DNA of 37,381 nucleotides from Desulfuromonas sp. (GTDB lineage Bacteria; Desulfobacterota; Desulfuromonadia; Desulfuromonadales; Geopsychrobacteraceae): positions 1 through 37,381 of the forward strand of contig PKUD01000056.1 of NCBI GenBank assembly GCA_002869695.1, written 5' to 3'. Under the pieces are notes generated by a model. The model was not told where the DNA came from, made no database searches, and worked only from the letters and a program-made list of their open reading frames with translations. Shown here piece by piece: positions 7,725-15,032 of this stretch (its first letter is position 1; every line of letters starts with the position of its first letter). A program made the position numbers and the translations under genes.

Positions 7725-8288
7725 CTATTTCTTCTTCAGCGGGTGGAAAATCAGCGATGCCGAGTTAATGCAGTGCCGTTGGCCGGTCGGCGGGGGACCA
7801 TCGTCGAATACGTGCCCGAGATGCGACTCGCAACGGCTGCAGATCAGCTCATTACGGACCATGAAGAAGCTGCGGTCGGTGCGGGTGGCGACGTTTTCCG
7901 GCGCGACCGGTTGATAGTAGCTGGGCCAGCCACTGCCAGATTCGTATTTATGATCGGAGTGATAAAGATCCTGCCCGCAGGCGGCGCAACGATAGACGCC
8001 ATGCTCCTTATGCTTGGCGTACCTGCCGGAGAAAGCAGGCTCGGTTCCCTGCTTGCGCAGGATTTTGTAGGCCATCGGCTCATACTCAGGCTGTGCAAGC
8101 TGCTGTTTCCACTCCTCTTCGCTCTTGGCCACCCTGTCAGTCATGACGTAGTCACCCTTTTCCACCGAGTAGACCTTGATCTGCTTCATCTCATCCGTCA
8201 TCATCTCATCCTTGGCAAAGCCGCTGGTCACCAGCATGAACAGTCCGGCCACTGCCAGCAAAAGTGTGAAAATAGTCCAAGCTCTCAT
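7725..8288 (-). CDS. msrB: Exported peptide-methionine (R)-S-oxide reductase MsrB
   Basis: 187 residues. Residues 1-25 are a signal peptide or anchor (R-A-W-T-I-F then a hydrophobic core, ending S-G-F-A-K-D). The MsrB domain follows. It has both zinc CxxC pairs (C-A-A-C and C-S-R-C), the Y-E-S-G-S-G-W-P-S-Y core, H-L-G-H-V-F-D-D-G-P, and the catalytic Cys in R-H-C-I-N-S-A-S-L. It reduces methionine-R-sulfoxide in proteins, here probably in the periplasm. The start is one base after the stop of the upstream candidate Sec gene (TAA-G-ATG, ribosome site AAGGAG inside that gene), so the two form a tight operon. Confidence 0.95.
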   Translation of the reverse strand: MRAWTIFTLLLAVAGLFMLVTSGFAKDEMMTDEMKQIKVYSVEKGDYVMTDRVAKSEEEWKQQLAQPEYEPMAYKILRKQGTEPAFSGRYAKHKEHGVYRCAACGQDLYHSDHKYESGSGWPSYYQPVAPENVATRTDRSFFMVRNELICSRCESHLGHVFDDGPPPTGQRHCINSASLIFHPLKKK

Positions 8289-8289
8289 C

Positions 8290-8595
8290 TTACTTCTCCT
8301 TCACCTTTTTCGCTTCGAAGGTAAATCGATAGGTATCGGCCTTCTTCAGCCAACCCTCCATATCCCCCATTGTAACCTGCTGCGGATTATAAATCACCCT
8401 GTTGACCTCGTATCGTCCCTGCCAGCCGTTGCTGACCGACTGAACACCCGGCCGCCCCTCCAGGGCCGCTCTGCCGACGTCGTATCAGTAGACGGCAAAC
8501 GTAGCCTTGGCCGTTACGGGTGCCGTGTTCTTGGCCAGGACAACCGGACTGAAAGCAATCAGCAAAACAGTCAGTAATACAAATATTTGTTTCAT
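8290..8595 (-). CDS. Exported MsrA/HMA-like small protein, candidate selenoprotein (Sec37)
   Basis: 101 residues if TGA codon 37 is Sec. The ATG at 8595 has GAGGAGG just upstream. Residues 1-21 are a Sec signal peptide (hydrophobic core ending V-V-L-A). The mature part reads A-T-F-A-V-Y-U37-Y-D, then L-E-G-R-P-G-V-Q-S-V, G-W-Q-G, Y-E-V-N-R-V-I-Y-N-P. This parallels the MsrA pattern (A-T-F-x-G-G-C-F-W, G-V-x-S-x-x-x-G-Y, V-x-V-x-Y-D-P), with Sec at the catalytic Cys. The length and beta-alpha-beta-beta-alpha-beta order equally suit a ferredoxin-like HMA domain with Sec at the first metal Cys. Context beside msrB favours methionine-sulfoxide or thiol chemistry. The alternative is a nonsense-disrupted gene, but the 64 codons after TGA stay open and patterned. 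Confidence 0.82.
8451..8469 (-). promoter_or_regulatory. SECIS-like hairpin after Sec codon 37
   Basis: Read on the minus strand, GCCC (8466-8463) pairs with GGGC (8457-8454) around the loop TGGAG. Two more pairs (8469-8451 and 8468-8452) lie beyond one G-G mismatch. The loop begins 22 nt after the TGA and its second and third bases are G, as in many bacterial SECIS elements. Confidence 0.6.
8485..8487 (-). other. In-frame TGA, predicted Sec codon 37
   Basis: This is the only stop in the frame between the ATG at 8595 and the TAA at 8292-8290. It sits at the presumed active-site Cys position (after A-V-Y and before Y-D-V). Confidence 0.78.
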
Positions 8596-8624
8596 GGCGG
8601 CCTCCTCGGTGGATTAATGGCCAA

Positions 8625-8679
8625 ATAATAGCAAAGCCGTATCAAGAGAAGGTCAAGACAAGATAAAGATCAGGTAAAG
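8625..8679 (-). promoter_or_regulatory. Tandem OmpR-type operator and -10 of the Sec protein-msrB operon
   Basis: On the minus strand four hexamers stand exactly 11 bp apart: CTTTAC (8679-8674), CTTTAT (8668-8663), CTTGAC (8657-8652) and CTTGAT (8646-8641). Ten bases after the last one is TATTAT (8630-8625), a good -10. There is no matching -35. This is the layout of class II activation by OmpR/PhoB-family response regulators. The regulator is not identified; the response regulator at 10735-11433 is a nearby candidate. Confidence 0.6.
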
Positions 8680-8723
8680 ATTATCGGCAACAGAAAGTTC
8701 CCAGCGGCGAGAGAGAGGTTTCA

Positions 8724-8756
8724 TTTGCTTGTCGCAACAAGCAAACCTGCTAGAAT
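8724..8756 (+). promoter_or_regulatory. Promoter and inverted repeat of the DagK-PAP2 gene
   Basis: An extended -10 TGcTAGAAT (TAGAAT at 8751-8756) lies 16 nt after TTGTCG (8729-8734). A perfect 8-bp inverted repeat, TTTGCTTG (8724-8731) and CAAGCAAA (8738-8745), covers the -35 and could be a repressor site. Confidence 0.55.
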
Positions 8757-8798
8757 TACAACGTTAACTGATTTTATACGGACAGCTAGCGGGGACTC

Positions 8799-9497
8799 AT
8801 GAAACCAGTCAACTGGTTTGAACGGATCAACTGCGCGATCGACGGCATCCTCTGGGCGGTTAAAACCCAGCGGCACCTGCGCTATCATTTTCTGGCGGCC
8901 CTGCTGGTTCTCTTCTGCGCTTTTATTTTCAAAGTCTCGACGCTCGAGTTCTTTCTGCTGGTCCTTGCCGCCCTGCTGGTTATTTTCGCCGAACTGATCA
9001 ATACCGCCATTGAAACCCTGGTCGACCTGGTCACGCAGGAGTATAACGAGCTGGCCAAGCGCGCCAAAGATATCGCCGCCGGTGCCGTGCTGGTCACCAG
9101 CGTCGGCGCAATCATTTTTGGTTACCTGGTGTTGTCCAGGCACTTCTTCCACATGCTCGACGGCGAACCGTCCTTGCAGGCGGAACCTTTACATAATCTG
9201 CCCCTGGGTGCGTTGCTGCTGGTGATCATCCTGATCATTCTTCTTAAGGCATTATCCGGCAAGGGCACGCCGCTACAGGGGGGCATGCCGAGCGGACACG
9301 CGGCTGTCAGCTTCTCCGTGGCCACATCGGTGATCCTCTCCGGAGCCGGCCTGGTGACCAGTCTGCTGGTGCTGGGACTGGCGCTGATGGTCAGCCACAG
9401 CCGTCTGCTGCTTAAAATACACAATTTCCGTGAAGTCCTGCTGGGTGCGGTGCTGGGCAGCGGAGTGACCCTGCTGCTCTACCAGCTGCTGAAATGA
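8799..9497 (+). CDS. DagK-type lipid kinase fused to PAP2-like phosphatase domain
   Basis: 232 residues, all-helical membrane protein. Residues 1-120 are a diacylglycerol/undecaprenol kinase: R-H-L-R-Y-H, F-A-E-L-I-N-T-A-I-E-T-L-V-D (the E-x-x-N-T-A-x-E signature) and A-K-D-I-A-A-G-A-V-L. After a linker, residues about 130-232 form a reduced PAP2 module with G-M-P-S-G-H-A-A-V-S-F and S-R-x5-H-N-F-R-E-V. The classical third-motif Asp is Glu here and motif 1 (K-x6-R-P) is not evident. Both activities act on lipid (pyro)phosphates at the inner membrane, so the fusion could phosphorylate and dephosphorylate undecaprenol or diacylglycerol. The phosphatase activity is less certain. Confidence 0.93.
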   Translation: MKPVNWFERINCAIDGILWAVKTQRHLRYHFLAALLVLFCAFIFKVSTLEFFLLVLAALLVIFAELINTAIETLVDLVTQEYNELAKRAKDIAAGAVLVTSVGAIIFGYLVLSRHFFHMLDGEPSLQAEPLHNLPLGALLLVIILIILLKALSGKGTPLQGGMPSGHAAVSFSVATSVILSGAGLVTSLLVLGLALMVSHSRLLLKIHNFREVLLGAVLGSGVTLLLYQLLK

Positions 9498-9504
9498 TGA
9501 TTGA

Positions 9505-10575
9505 TCATTTGAGTGAGGGGAACCGTAGCCAGATGCGGGTCAATCCGTCGCTGCTTTCCGCACCGACCTGACCGCCGTGTGCTTCAACCAGCTCCCTGAC
9601 GATGGAGAGACCGATGCCGGCGCCACCATGCTCGCGCGAGCGGGAACGGTCGGCGCGGAAGAATCGCTCAAAGATAAAAGGCAGGTCGCCTGCTGCGATC
9701 CCTTCACCGCTGTTACTCACTGACAGTTCAACCCCGTTAGCCAGCTGCCCCCCCCGGATGGTCACCGCGCCCCCCTGCGGGGTATAGCGCAGGGCGTTTT
9801 CCAGCAGGTTGCGCAACGCCTGGAGCAACTTGTCGAGATCGGCATGAACGGACAGATCCGGCGGATCGATCGCCACCTGGACACGGATCTCTTTAGTCTG
9901 CAGCCGCAGCTCGAACAGGCTGAGCAGTTGCTCAACCAGGGTTGAGACCGAGAGGTCCCGACGTTTCAGGAAAGCCTTGGCCGATTCGGCCTTGGTCAAC
10001 TGCTGCAGGTCATCGACCAGATGCACCAGGCGCAGAATTTCACTCTCCAGCATCCGAAAGGTTTTCTGCGAGGGGGGCACCACCGCATCACTGAGACCTT
10101 CCAGGTAGCCGCGCAGGTTGGTCAACGGAGTGCGCAGTTCGTGGGCCACGTCAGTGACCATGTTCTTGCGCAGCTGTTCCAGCCGTTCCAGCCCGTCGGC
10201 CATCCGGTTAAAGGCATCCCCGAGCTGACCTACCTCGTCCCTGGTAACAACTTCGACCCGACTGGAAAAATGACCGGCGGCCAGCTCGCGGGAGATCCGG
10301 GTCATCTGCGTAAGTGGCCGCAGCACCCGCTTAGTCATCAGATAGCTGAGCAGCAGGGCCAGCGCCAGCGCTGCCAATGCCGCCCAGAGCAGGTACCGGT
10401 GCACCGCCTCGATAAACATCTGGTGGCTGTCGTGCGGCGCGATCTCGTAGTTCTCCATCAGCCGCATGAAATAAACCGCAGCCAGGTTGTCGATCGCCAG
10501 CCAGACCACCAGGATGGTCACACCGATCACCGGCACGATGTTGAGCAGCAGTTTCCACAACAGTCTGTTTTTCAT
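9505..10575 (-). CDS. Membrane sensor histidine kinase
   Basis: Start set at the ATG 10575 (M-K-N-R-L-L-W-K-L-L), because the 16 extra codons back to a GTG at 10623 fall in the flanking repeat and are not membrane-like. It has two membrane segments (about 8-30 and 58-80) flanking a short ~27-residue periplasmic loop. A HAMP domain follows, then HisKA with D-V-A-H-E-L-R-T-P-L-T-N-L-R-G-Y, and an ATPase domain (N-L-L-E-N-A-L-R-Y, G-E-G-I, F-F-R-A-D-R-S-R). The short sensor loop and BaeS-like core suggest envelope-stress or metal sensing. It is paired with the response regulator gene upstream on the same strand, separated by 159 bp that hold a repeat. Confidence 0.93.
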   Translation of the reverse strand: MKNRLLWKLLLNIVPVIGVTILVVWLAIDNLAAVYFMRLMENYEIAPHDSHQMFIEAVHRYLLWAALAALALALLLSYLMTKRVLRPLTQMTRISRELAAGHFSSRVEVVTRDEVGQLGDAFNRMADGLERLEQLRKNMVTDVAHELRTPLTNLRGYLEGLSDAVVPPSQKTFRMLESEILRLVHLVDDLQQLTKAESAKAFLKRRDLSVSTLVEQLLSLFELRLQTKEIRVQVAIDPPDLSVHADLDKLLQALRNLLENALRYTPQGGAVTIRGGQLANGVELSVSNSGEGIAAGDLPFIFERFFRADRSRSREHGGAGIGLSIVRELVEAHGGQVGAESSDGLTRIWLRFPSLK

Positions 10576-10618
10576 AGACGATCCAAAGTCAAAATCTGTC
10601 TCACGCCTGTTCGCTCTG

Positions 10619-10723
10619 CTCACTCAAGTCGCAAAGGCACTAAGAGAATCTAAACCCCGTGTGATGGGTGAAAACAAAAAATCTTTTTTGTCTTTCTTTG
10701 CGTCTTCGCGGTTTTGCGTGAGG
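10619..10723. repeat. Dispersed CGCAAAG-type intergenic repeat
   Basis: About 105 bp between the response regulator and histidine kinase genes. The ends are inverted (CTCAC at 10619-10623, GTGAG at 10718-10722). Both halves carry the elements GTCGCAAAGGC and, inverted, TTTGCGTC and TTTTGCG. Such CGCAAAG repeats recur in intergenic DNA of many bacteria. No second copy lies in this window. Confidence 0.55.
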
Positions 10724-10734
10724 AGGATTTGATC

Positions 10735-11433
10735 TTAATCCATTTCCGCAAACCGGTAACCAAACCCGCGCACCGTCTCGATATAAACCGGCCTGGCTGG
10801 ATCGGGCTCGATCTTCTGTCGCAGTTTGTTGACGTGGACATCGATAACCCGGTCAACCACCGCTTCTTCATGCAGATAGAAATGGCGCAGCAGTTCACTG
10901 CGGCTGAAGACCCGGCCGGGCGAGGCCATCAGGGTGTAGAGCAGCTTGAATTCGGAACCGGTCAAGCTGATCACCTGACCATCACGACTGACCTTATGTT
11001 TTTCCGGATCGAGTTGAAGACCACTATGCTCGAGCAATGCCTTGGCCGGAGAGGCTGCCGGCCGCGCCCGGCGCAGGATCGCCTTGACCCTTTCCACGAG
11101 TTCGCGTGGACTGAATGGCTTCACCACATAGTCGTCGGCACCGAGACTGAAGCCGAGGACCCGGTCGATCTCCTCCTCGCGGGCGGTGAGCATCAGGATC
11201 GGCACCTCGGACTCACTGCGCAGAGAACGGCAGATTTCCAGACCGTCGACCTCGGGCAACATAACATCCAGGATCACTAGATCCAGTTCTGCACTGCGCG
11301 CCGTCTGCAGCCCGCGCTGGCCATCGTGCTCGACCAGGGTGACAAACCCTTCACGCTGCAGATAGGTCTCGATCAGATTCGACGTGTTACGGTCATCCTC
11401 GACAATCAGGATTCTGCGCAGTGTTTCATTCAT
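10735..11433 (-). CDS. OmpR-family response regulator
   Basis: 232 residues. The receiver domain spans 1-120, with the acidic pair E-D-D near 11-13, the phosphoacceptor Asp in L-V-I-L-D-V-M-L-P, Thr in M-L-T-A-R-E, and Lys in V-V-K-P-F-S. A winged-helix effector follows (L-T-G-S-E-F-K-L-L, R-V-I-D-V-H-V-N-K-L-R-Q-K-I, T-V-R-G-F-G-Y-R-F). It is the partner of the histidine kinase downstream. Proteins of this family bind 11-bp direct repeats, such as those upstream of the Sec protein-msrB operon 2 kb away, but that link is only inferred. Confidence 0.95.
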   Translation of the reverse strand: MNETLRRILIVEDDRNTSNLIETYLQREGFVTLVEHDGQRGLQTARSAELDLVILDVMLPEVDGLEICRSLRSESEVPILMLTAREEEIDRVLGFSLGADDYVVKPFSPRELVERVKAILRRARPAASPAKALLEHSGLQLDPEKHKVSRDGQVISLTGSEFKLLYTLMASPGRVFSRSELLRHFYLHEEAVVDRVIDVHVNKLRQKIEPDPARPVYIETVRGFGYRFAEMD

Positions 11434-11593
11434 GGCAGCTCCTTATTTTATCGCCAATCCGCTGCTCTTTCCCATGACTGCTGAGAAGAGATAATAACCT
11501 TGGTCTGTGAACCGAAATTGGGTGAAATGAGAATAATCATCGCCAAGCATCATCTCCACCTTCTCCGCGACCGAACAAACCCCTTAAAGCATA

Positions 11594-12001
11594 TCAGATC
11601 AATCCCAGCGCCCGTTTCATCTCATCCGCTATCGCCACCGGCTTACCCCGCTTTTCATCAAAACAGACCATCACCGTGCTTGCTTCGGCGAAGGTCGTCC
11701 CCTGCCCATCATGTACCAGGTAACCCAGAGTGAAACTGGTCCGCCGGGACTTTTCCAGCTGCATTGTGACGATCACCTGGCCGTTAAGATCCACCGGCTT
11801 CAGATAACGGCATTCAGCCTGAACGATCATCAGCAACAGCCTCCGGCCCATCAGTTCAAGAAAGGGTTCCTTGAAAACAAGAGTTCTGGCCGTTTCGAGA
11901 AAGGTGAAAAAGGTGGCGTGATTAACATGCCCGTAAGCATCCAGGTCGGCAAACCGAACCTGGATTTCAGTTGAAAAGTCCACTCCGATTATCTCCCGCA
12001 A
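11594..12001 (-). CDS. Acyl-CoA thioesterase, YbgC/4HBT hotdog family
   Basis: 135 residues, full hotdog length. It has the catalytic signature V-R-F-A-D-L-D-A-Y-G-H-V-N-H-A near residues 15-29 (Asp nucleophile or base in D-A-Y-G-H-V-N) and the following F-x-x-F-L-E-T-A-R helix. It probably hydrolyses short or medium acyl-CoA, or supports envelope lipid turnover. It is cytoplasmic. It is on the same strand as the two-component genes but 160 bp apart, so co-transcription is uncertain. Confidence 0.9.
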   Translation of the reverse strand: MREIIGVDFSTEIQVRFADLDAYGHVNHATFFTFLETARTLVFKEPFLELMGRRLLLMIVQAECRYLKPVDLNGQVIVTMQLEKSRRTSFTLGYLVHDGQGTTFAEASTVMVCFDEKRGKPVAIADEMKRALGLI

Positions 12002-12146
12002 GCAAAAAAATGGTCATTTATCATCTACCCCGTCGCTACAGTATGACTCAGCTTCCTGATCAAGAAAACCATTCCTTCGGCAAACGATTCCCCGCAAGAG
12101 AGAAAGTTCACCCCTGATCAGGCTATCGCCCTGAAAAACAAAACAT

Positions 12147-12175
12147 TTGACAATTTCTCCCACCTATTTTAAAAC
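12147..12175 (+). promoter_or_regulatory. Probable sigma-70 promoter of rnfABCDGE
   Basis: A consensus -35 TTGACA (12147-12152) is followed after 17 nt by TAAAAC (or after 16 nt by TTAAAA). The rnfA start codon is about 40 bp further on. Confidence 0.55.
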
Positions 12176-12215
12176 AACTGGTCTTACCATTTTTAAAATC
12201 CTCGGGAGTTTTTCA

Positions 12216-12797
12216 ATGTTTGAACTGTTTCTGATTTTGATCAGCGCGGTTTTTGTCAACAACTTCGTGCTGGCCCGCTTCCTCGGTATCTGCCCGTTTC
12301 TGGGGGTATCGAAGAAGGTTGAGACGGCACTCGGTATGGGCATGGCGGTTATTTTCGTCATGACCGTTGCTTCCGTGGTCACTTGGTTTATTCAGTATCT
12401 GATTCTGATTCCTTTCGGTATCGAGTACCTCCAGACGATCGCTTTCATCCTGGTCATCGCCTCGCTGGTCCAGCTGGTGGAGATGGTGATACAGAAGACC
12501 AGCCCGGTCCTCTACCAGTCGCTCGGTATATTCCTGCCTCTGATTACCACCAACTGTGCGGTCCTCGGCGTCGCAGTTCTGAATATCCAGAAGAGTTACA
12601 ACTTCCTCGAATCGGTCGTTTTTGCCCTGGGCGCGGGCCTGGGCTTTACCCTGGCCATGGTCCTGTTCGCCGGCCTGCGTGAACGCACCGATCTCTGCCC
12701 GGTACCGAAAAGCTTCCAGGGCACCGCACTGGCCCTGGTCACCGCCGGCCTGCTCTCCCTGGCATTCATGGGATTTGCCGGTTTGGTCAAAGGGTAA
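12216..12797 (+). CDS. rnfA: Rnf complex subunit RnfA
   Basis: 193 residues, six membrane helices. First subunit of the Na+ or H+-translocating ferredoxin:NAD+ oxidoreductase. Typical features are the early [19 protein letters not shown] and the mid-protein [10 protein letters not shown]. RnfA and RnfE are inverted-topology homologues that hold a membrane [2Fe-2S] cluster through these conserved cysteines. The ATG at 12216 follows CGGGAG and gives the usual M-F-E-L-F-L-I-L start. The frame is open 23 codons upstream, but that overlaps the promoter. Confidence 0.96.
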   Translation: MFELFLILISAVFVNNFVLARFLGICPFLGVSKKVETALGMGMAVIFVMTVASVVTWFIQYLILIPFGIEYLQTIAFILVIASLVQLVEMVIQKTSPVLYQSLGIFLPLITTNCAVLGVAVLNIQKSYNFLESVVFALGAGLGFTLAMVLFAGLRERTDLCPVPKSFQGTALALVTAGLLSLAFMGFAGLVKG

Positions 12798-12815
12798 TCA
12801 AGAGAGTTATGCAGC

Positions 12816-12838
12816 GGGGAGTCGCTCCCCTGTTTTTT
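12816..12838 (+). terminator. Terminator-like hairpin between rnfA and rnfB
   Basis: GGGGAG (12816-12821) pairs perfectly with CTCCCC (12825-12830) around TCG. This is followed by TGTTTTTT, which runs into the rnfB ribosome site. The downstream genes depend on passing it, so it may attenuate, set stoichiometry or protect the rnfA message. Confidence 0.65.
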
Positions 12839-12848
12839 GGAGTCAAAG

Positions 12849-13697
12849 ATGCTTGCAGCAGTATTAAGTCTCGGTGGCATCGGCCTGGTCGCGGCAGCGG
12901 CTCTAGGGGTCGCCGCCAAAAAGTTTGCCGTTGAGGTTGATCCGCGCGAAGCAGCGATCCTCGAGATCCTGCCTGGTGCCAACTGCGGCGCCTGCGGTCT
13001 GCCCGGCTGCTCCGGCTACGCCAAGGGGGTTGTCGATGGCAGTATCGCACCCAACCTCTGTACCCCGGGCGGCAGCGACACGGTGGAAAAGATTGCCCAT
13101 ATCCTCGGCGTTGAGGCGATCACCGCCGAGCCAAAGGTTGCCGTTGTCTTCTGCCAGGGAGACAACAGCAAGGCCACCGAAAAATACCGCTACCTCGGGC
13201 TGCAAGACTGCAATGCCGCCCAGAAAATTGCCGATGGGCCGAAATCCTGTCCCGGCGGCTGCCTCGGTCTGGGCACCTGCGAGCGGGTGTGCCCGTTCGG
13301 CGCCATCGAGATTACCGCTGAGGGTCTGGCTGTCATCAGCCGCGAAAAATGCACCGGTTGCGAGAAGTGTGTTGGGGTCTGCCCACGTAAGGTGATCCGC
13401 ATGGCCCCCCTTGAAGCCACGACCCATGTCCTCTGCAACAGCCACGACAAGGGCGCGCTGGTGCGCAAATACTGTCAGGTCGGCTGCATCGCCTGTACCA
13501 TCTGCAAAAAGAACGCGCCGGAAGCCTACCAGATCGAAAACTTCCTGGCCGAAGTCATCTACGAGAAGCACAGCGAAGCAGCCGGGGTGCTGGAGAAATG
13601 TCCGACCAAGTGCATCCGGGATTTCACCACCGGCTACCCTGAAGGCAGCAGTTTTGCGCCGCCAACCGTACCGGTCACACCGGCCCAGAACGATTGA
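12849..13697 (+). CDS. rnfB: Rnf complex ferredoxin subunit RnfB
   Basis: 282 residues. An N-terminal membrane anchor (about 3-25) is followed by the RnfB cluster motif C46-x2-C49-x4-C54-x16-C71. Next come several 4Fe-4S motifs: C-E-R-V-C-P-F-G-A-I, C-T-G-C-E-K-C-V-G-V-C-P, and a further C-Q-V-G-C-I-A-C-T-I-C-K-K set with C-P-T-K-C near the end. RnfB takes electrons from reduced ferredoxin and feeds the membrane subunits. The ATG at 12849 is preferred over a TTG four codons upstream, with TTGGAG as ribosome site. Confidence 0.96.
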   Translation: MLAAVLSLGGIGLVAAAALGVAAKKFAVEVDPREAAILEILPGANCGACGLPGCSGYAKGVVDGSIAPNLCTPGGSDTVEKIAHILGVEAITAEPKVAVVFCQGDNSKATEKYRYLGLQDCNAAQKIADGPKSCPGGCLGLGTCERVCPFGAIEITAEGLAVISREKCTGCEKCVGVCPRKVIRMAPLEATTHVLCNSHDKGALVRKYCQVGCIACTICKKNAPEAYQIENFLAEVIYEKHSEAAGVLEKCPTKCIRDFTTGYPEGSSFAPPTVPVTPAQND

Positions 13698-13711
13698 GAG
13701 GCCCTGATTTT

Positions 13712-15031
13712 ATGAACCTGAAAACCTTCGCCGGCGGGCTGCATCCGCCGGACGGCAAACATTATTCAGCACACTGCCCCATCGAAAGCTGTCCGCTGCC
13801 TGATGAATTGATTATCCCCCTGTCCCAGCATATCGGGGCTCCTGCTGCTGCATGTGTCGCAGTGGGCGATCAGGTTAAAAAGGGCCAGGTTATCGCTGAC
13901 GCCAAAGGCTTTGTCTCGGTACCGATCCACGCCTCTACGTCCGGCGAAGTTATTGCCGTCGAACCGCGCCTGCACCCGATGGGCAAAGCCCTGCCGGCGG
14001 TTGTCATCAGGCCGGACGGAGAAGACTGCTGGGATGCATCGTTGCAGGGTGCTGACCCGGCAAACTTAAGTGTCGATGAGCTGAAAGATCGGATCCGTGC
14101 AGCCGGTATTGTCGGGATGGGTGGCGCGACCTTCCCGACCCATGTCAAACTCTCTCCGCCGGAAGAGAAGAAGATTGATACTCTGATCATCAACGGCGTC
14201 GAGTGCGAACCCTTCCTCACCGCCGATCACCGATTGATGCTCGAGCAGAGCGAACGGCTGCTCGACGGCATTGAAATCCTGCGCAAGGTTCTCGGCATCG
14301 AGAGGACGGTAATCGGCATTGAGGCCAACAAGCCTGACGCCATCGAAAAGTTGACTCAGGAAGGCGCCGCCCGCAACATCGAGGTTCAGGCGCTCGAGGT
14401 CAAATATCCGCAGGGTGCGGAAAAACAGTTGATCGATGCGCTGACCGGACGCCAGGTCCCGTCCGGGACGCTGCCGATGGAAGTCGGCGTCGTCGTCCAG
14501 AACGTCGGCACTGCCGCCGCGGTCAGTGATGCGATCCGCCATGGGCACCCATTGGTGGAACGGGTGGCAACCGTCACCGGCCCAGGGGTTCATGCTCCCA
14601 AAAATCTGCTGATCCGTATCGGAACACCTCTGCGACATATGGTTGAGCAGTGTGGCGGCCTCAATGGTGACCCGGCCAAGATCATCATGGGCGGGCCGAT
14701 GATGGGCCAGACCCAGTTGTCTCTGGACATTCCTGCGATTCGCGGGACCTCCGGCCTGCTGATCTTTCGTCGCGAGGATCTGCCAACACGCCTGGAGGCA
14801 GGACCCTGTATCCGTTGCGGACGCTGTATCGGCGTCTGCCCGATCCATCTTCAGCCGACCACCATCGCCGCCTATGCCCGCCTCGACATGATCGACGAGG
14901 CTGAGGGTTACCATGCCCTCGACTGTATCGAATGCGGCTGCTGTACTTATATCTGCCCGGCGACCCTGCCGCTGGTTCAGTCGATCCGCCACGCCAAGGG
15001 CGGTATCATGGCCAAGAAAAGGACGATCTGA
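13712..15031 (+). CDS. rnfC: Rnf complex NADH/FMN subunit RnfC
   Basis: 439 residues, peripheral subunit that exchanges electrons with NAD(H). Visible features are an N-terminal G-G-L-H-P-P-D-G-K, a barrel-sandwich region near 50-90 (G-D-x-V-K-K-G-Q), the flavin-site motif G-M-G-G-A-T-F-P-T near residue 140, and I-I-N-G-V-E-C-E-P. Two C-terminal 4Fe-4S motifs follow, C-I-R-C-G-R-C-I-G-V-C-P and C-I-E-C-G-C-C-T-Y-I-C-P. It lacks the long Ala/Lys-rich C-terminal extension of some gammaproteobacterial RnfC proteins. The ATG at 13712 follows GAGG. The stop is one base before the rnfD GTG. Confidence 0.95.
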   Translation: MNLKTFAGGLHPPDGKHYSAHCPIESCPLPDELIIPLSQHIGAPAAACVAVGDQVKKGQVIADAKGFVSVPIHASTSGEVIAVEPRLHPMGKALPAVVIRPDGEDCWDASLQGADPANLSVDELKDRIRAAGIVGMGGATFPTHVKLSPPEEKKIDTLIINGVECEPFLTADHRLMLEQSERLLDGIEILRKVLGIERTVIGIEANKPDAIEKLTQEGAARNIEVQALEVKYPQGAEKQLIDALTGRQVPSGTLPMEVGVVVQNVGTAAAVSDAIRHGHPLVERVATVTGPGVHAPKNLLIRIGTPLRHMVEQCGGLNGDPAKIIMGGPMMGQTQLSLDIPAIRGTSGLLIFRREDLPTRLEAGPCIRCGRCIGVCPIHLQPTTIAAYARLDMIDEAEGYHALDCIECGCCTYICPATLPLVQSIRHAKGGIMAKKRTI

Positions 15032-15032
15032 C

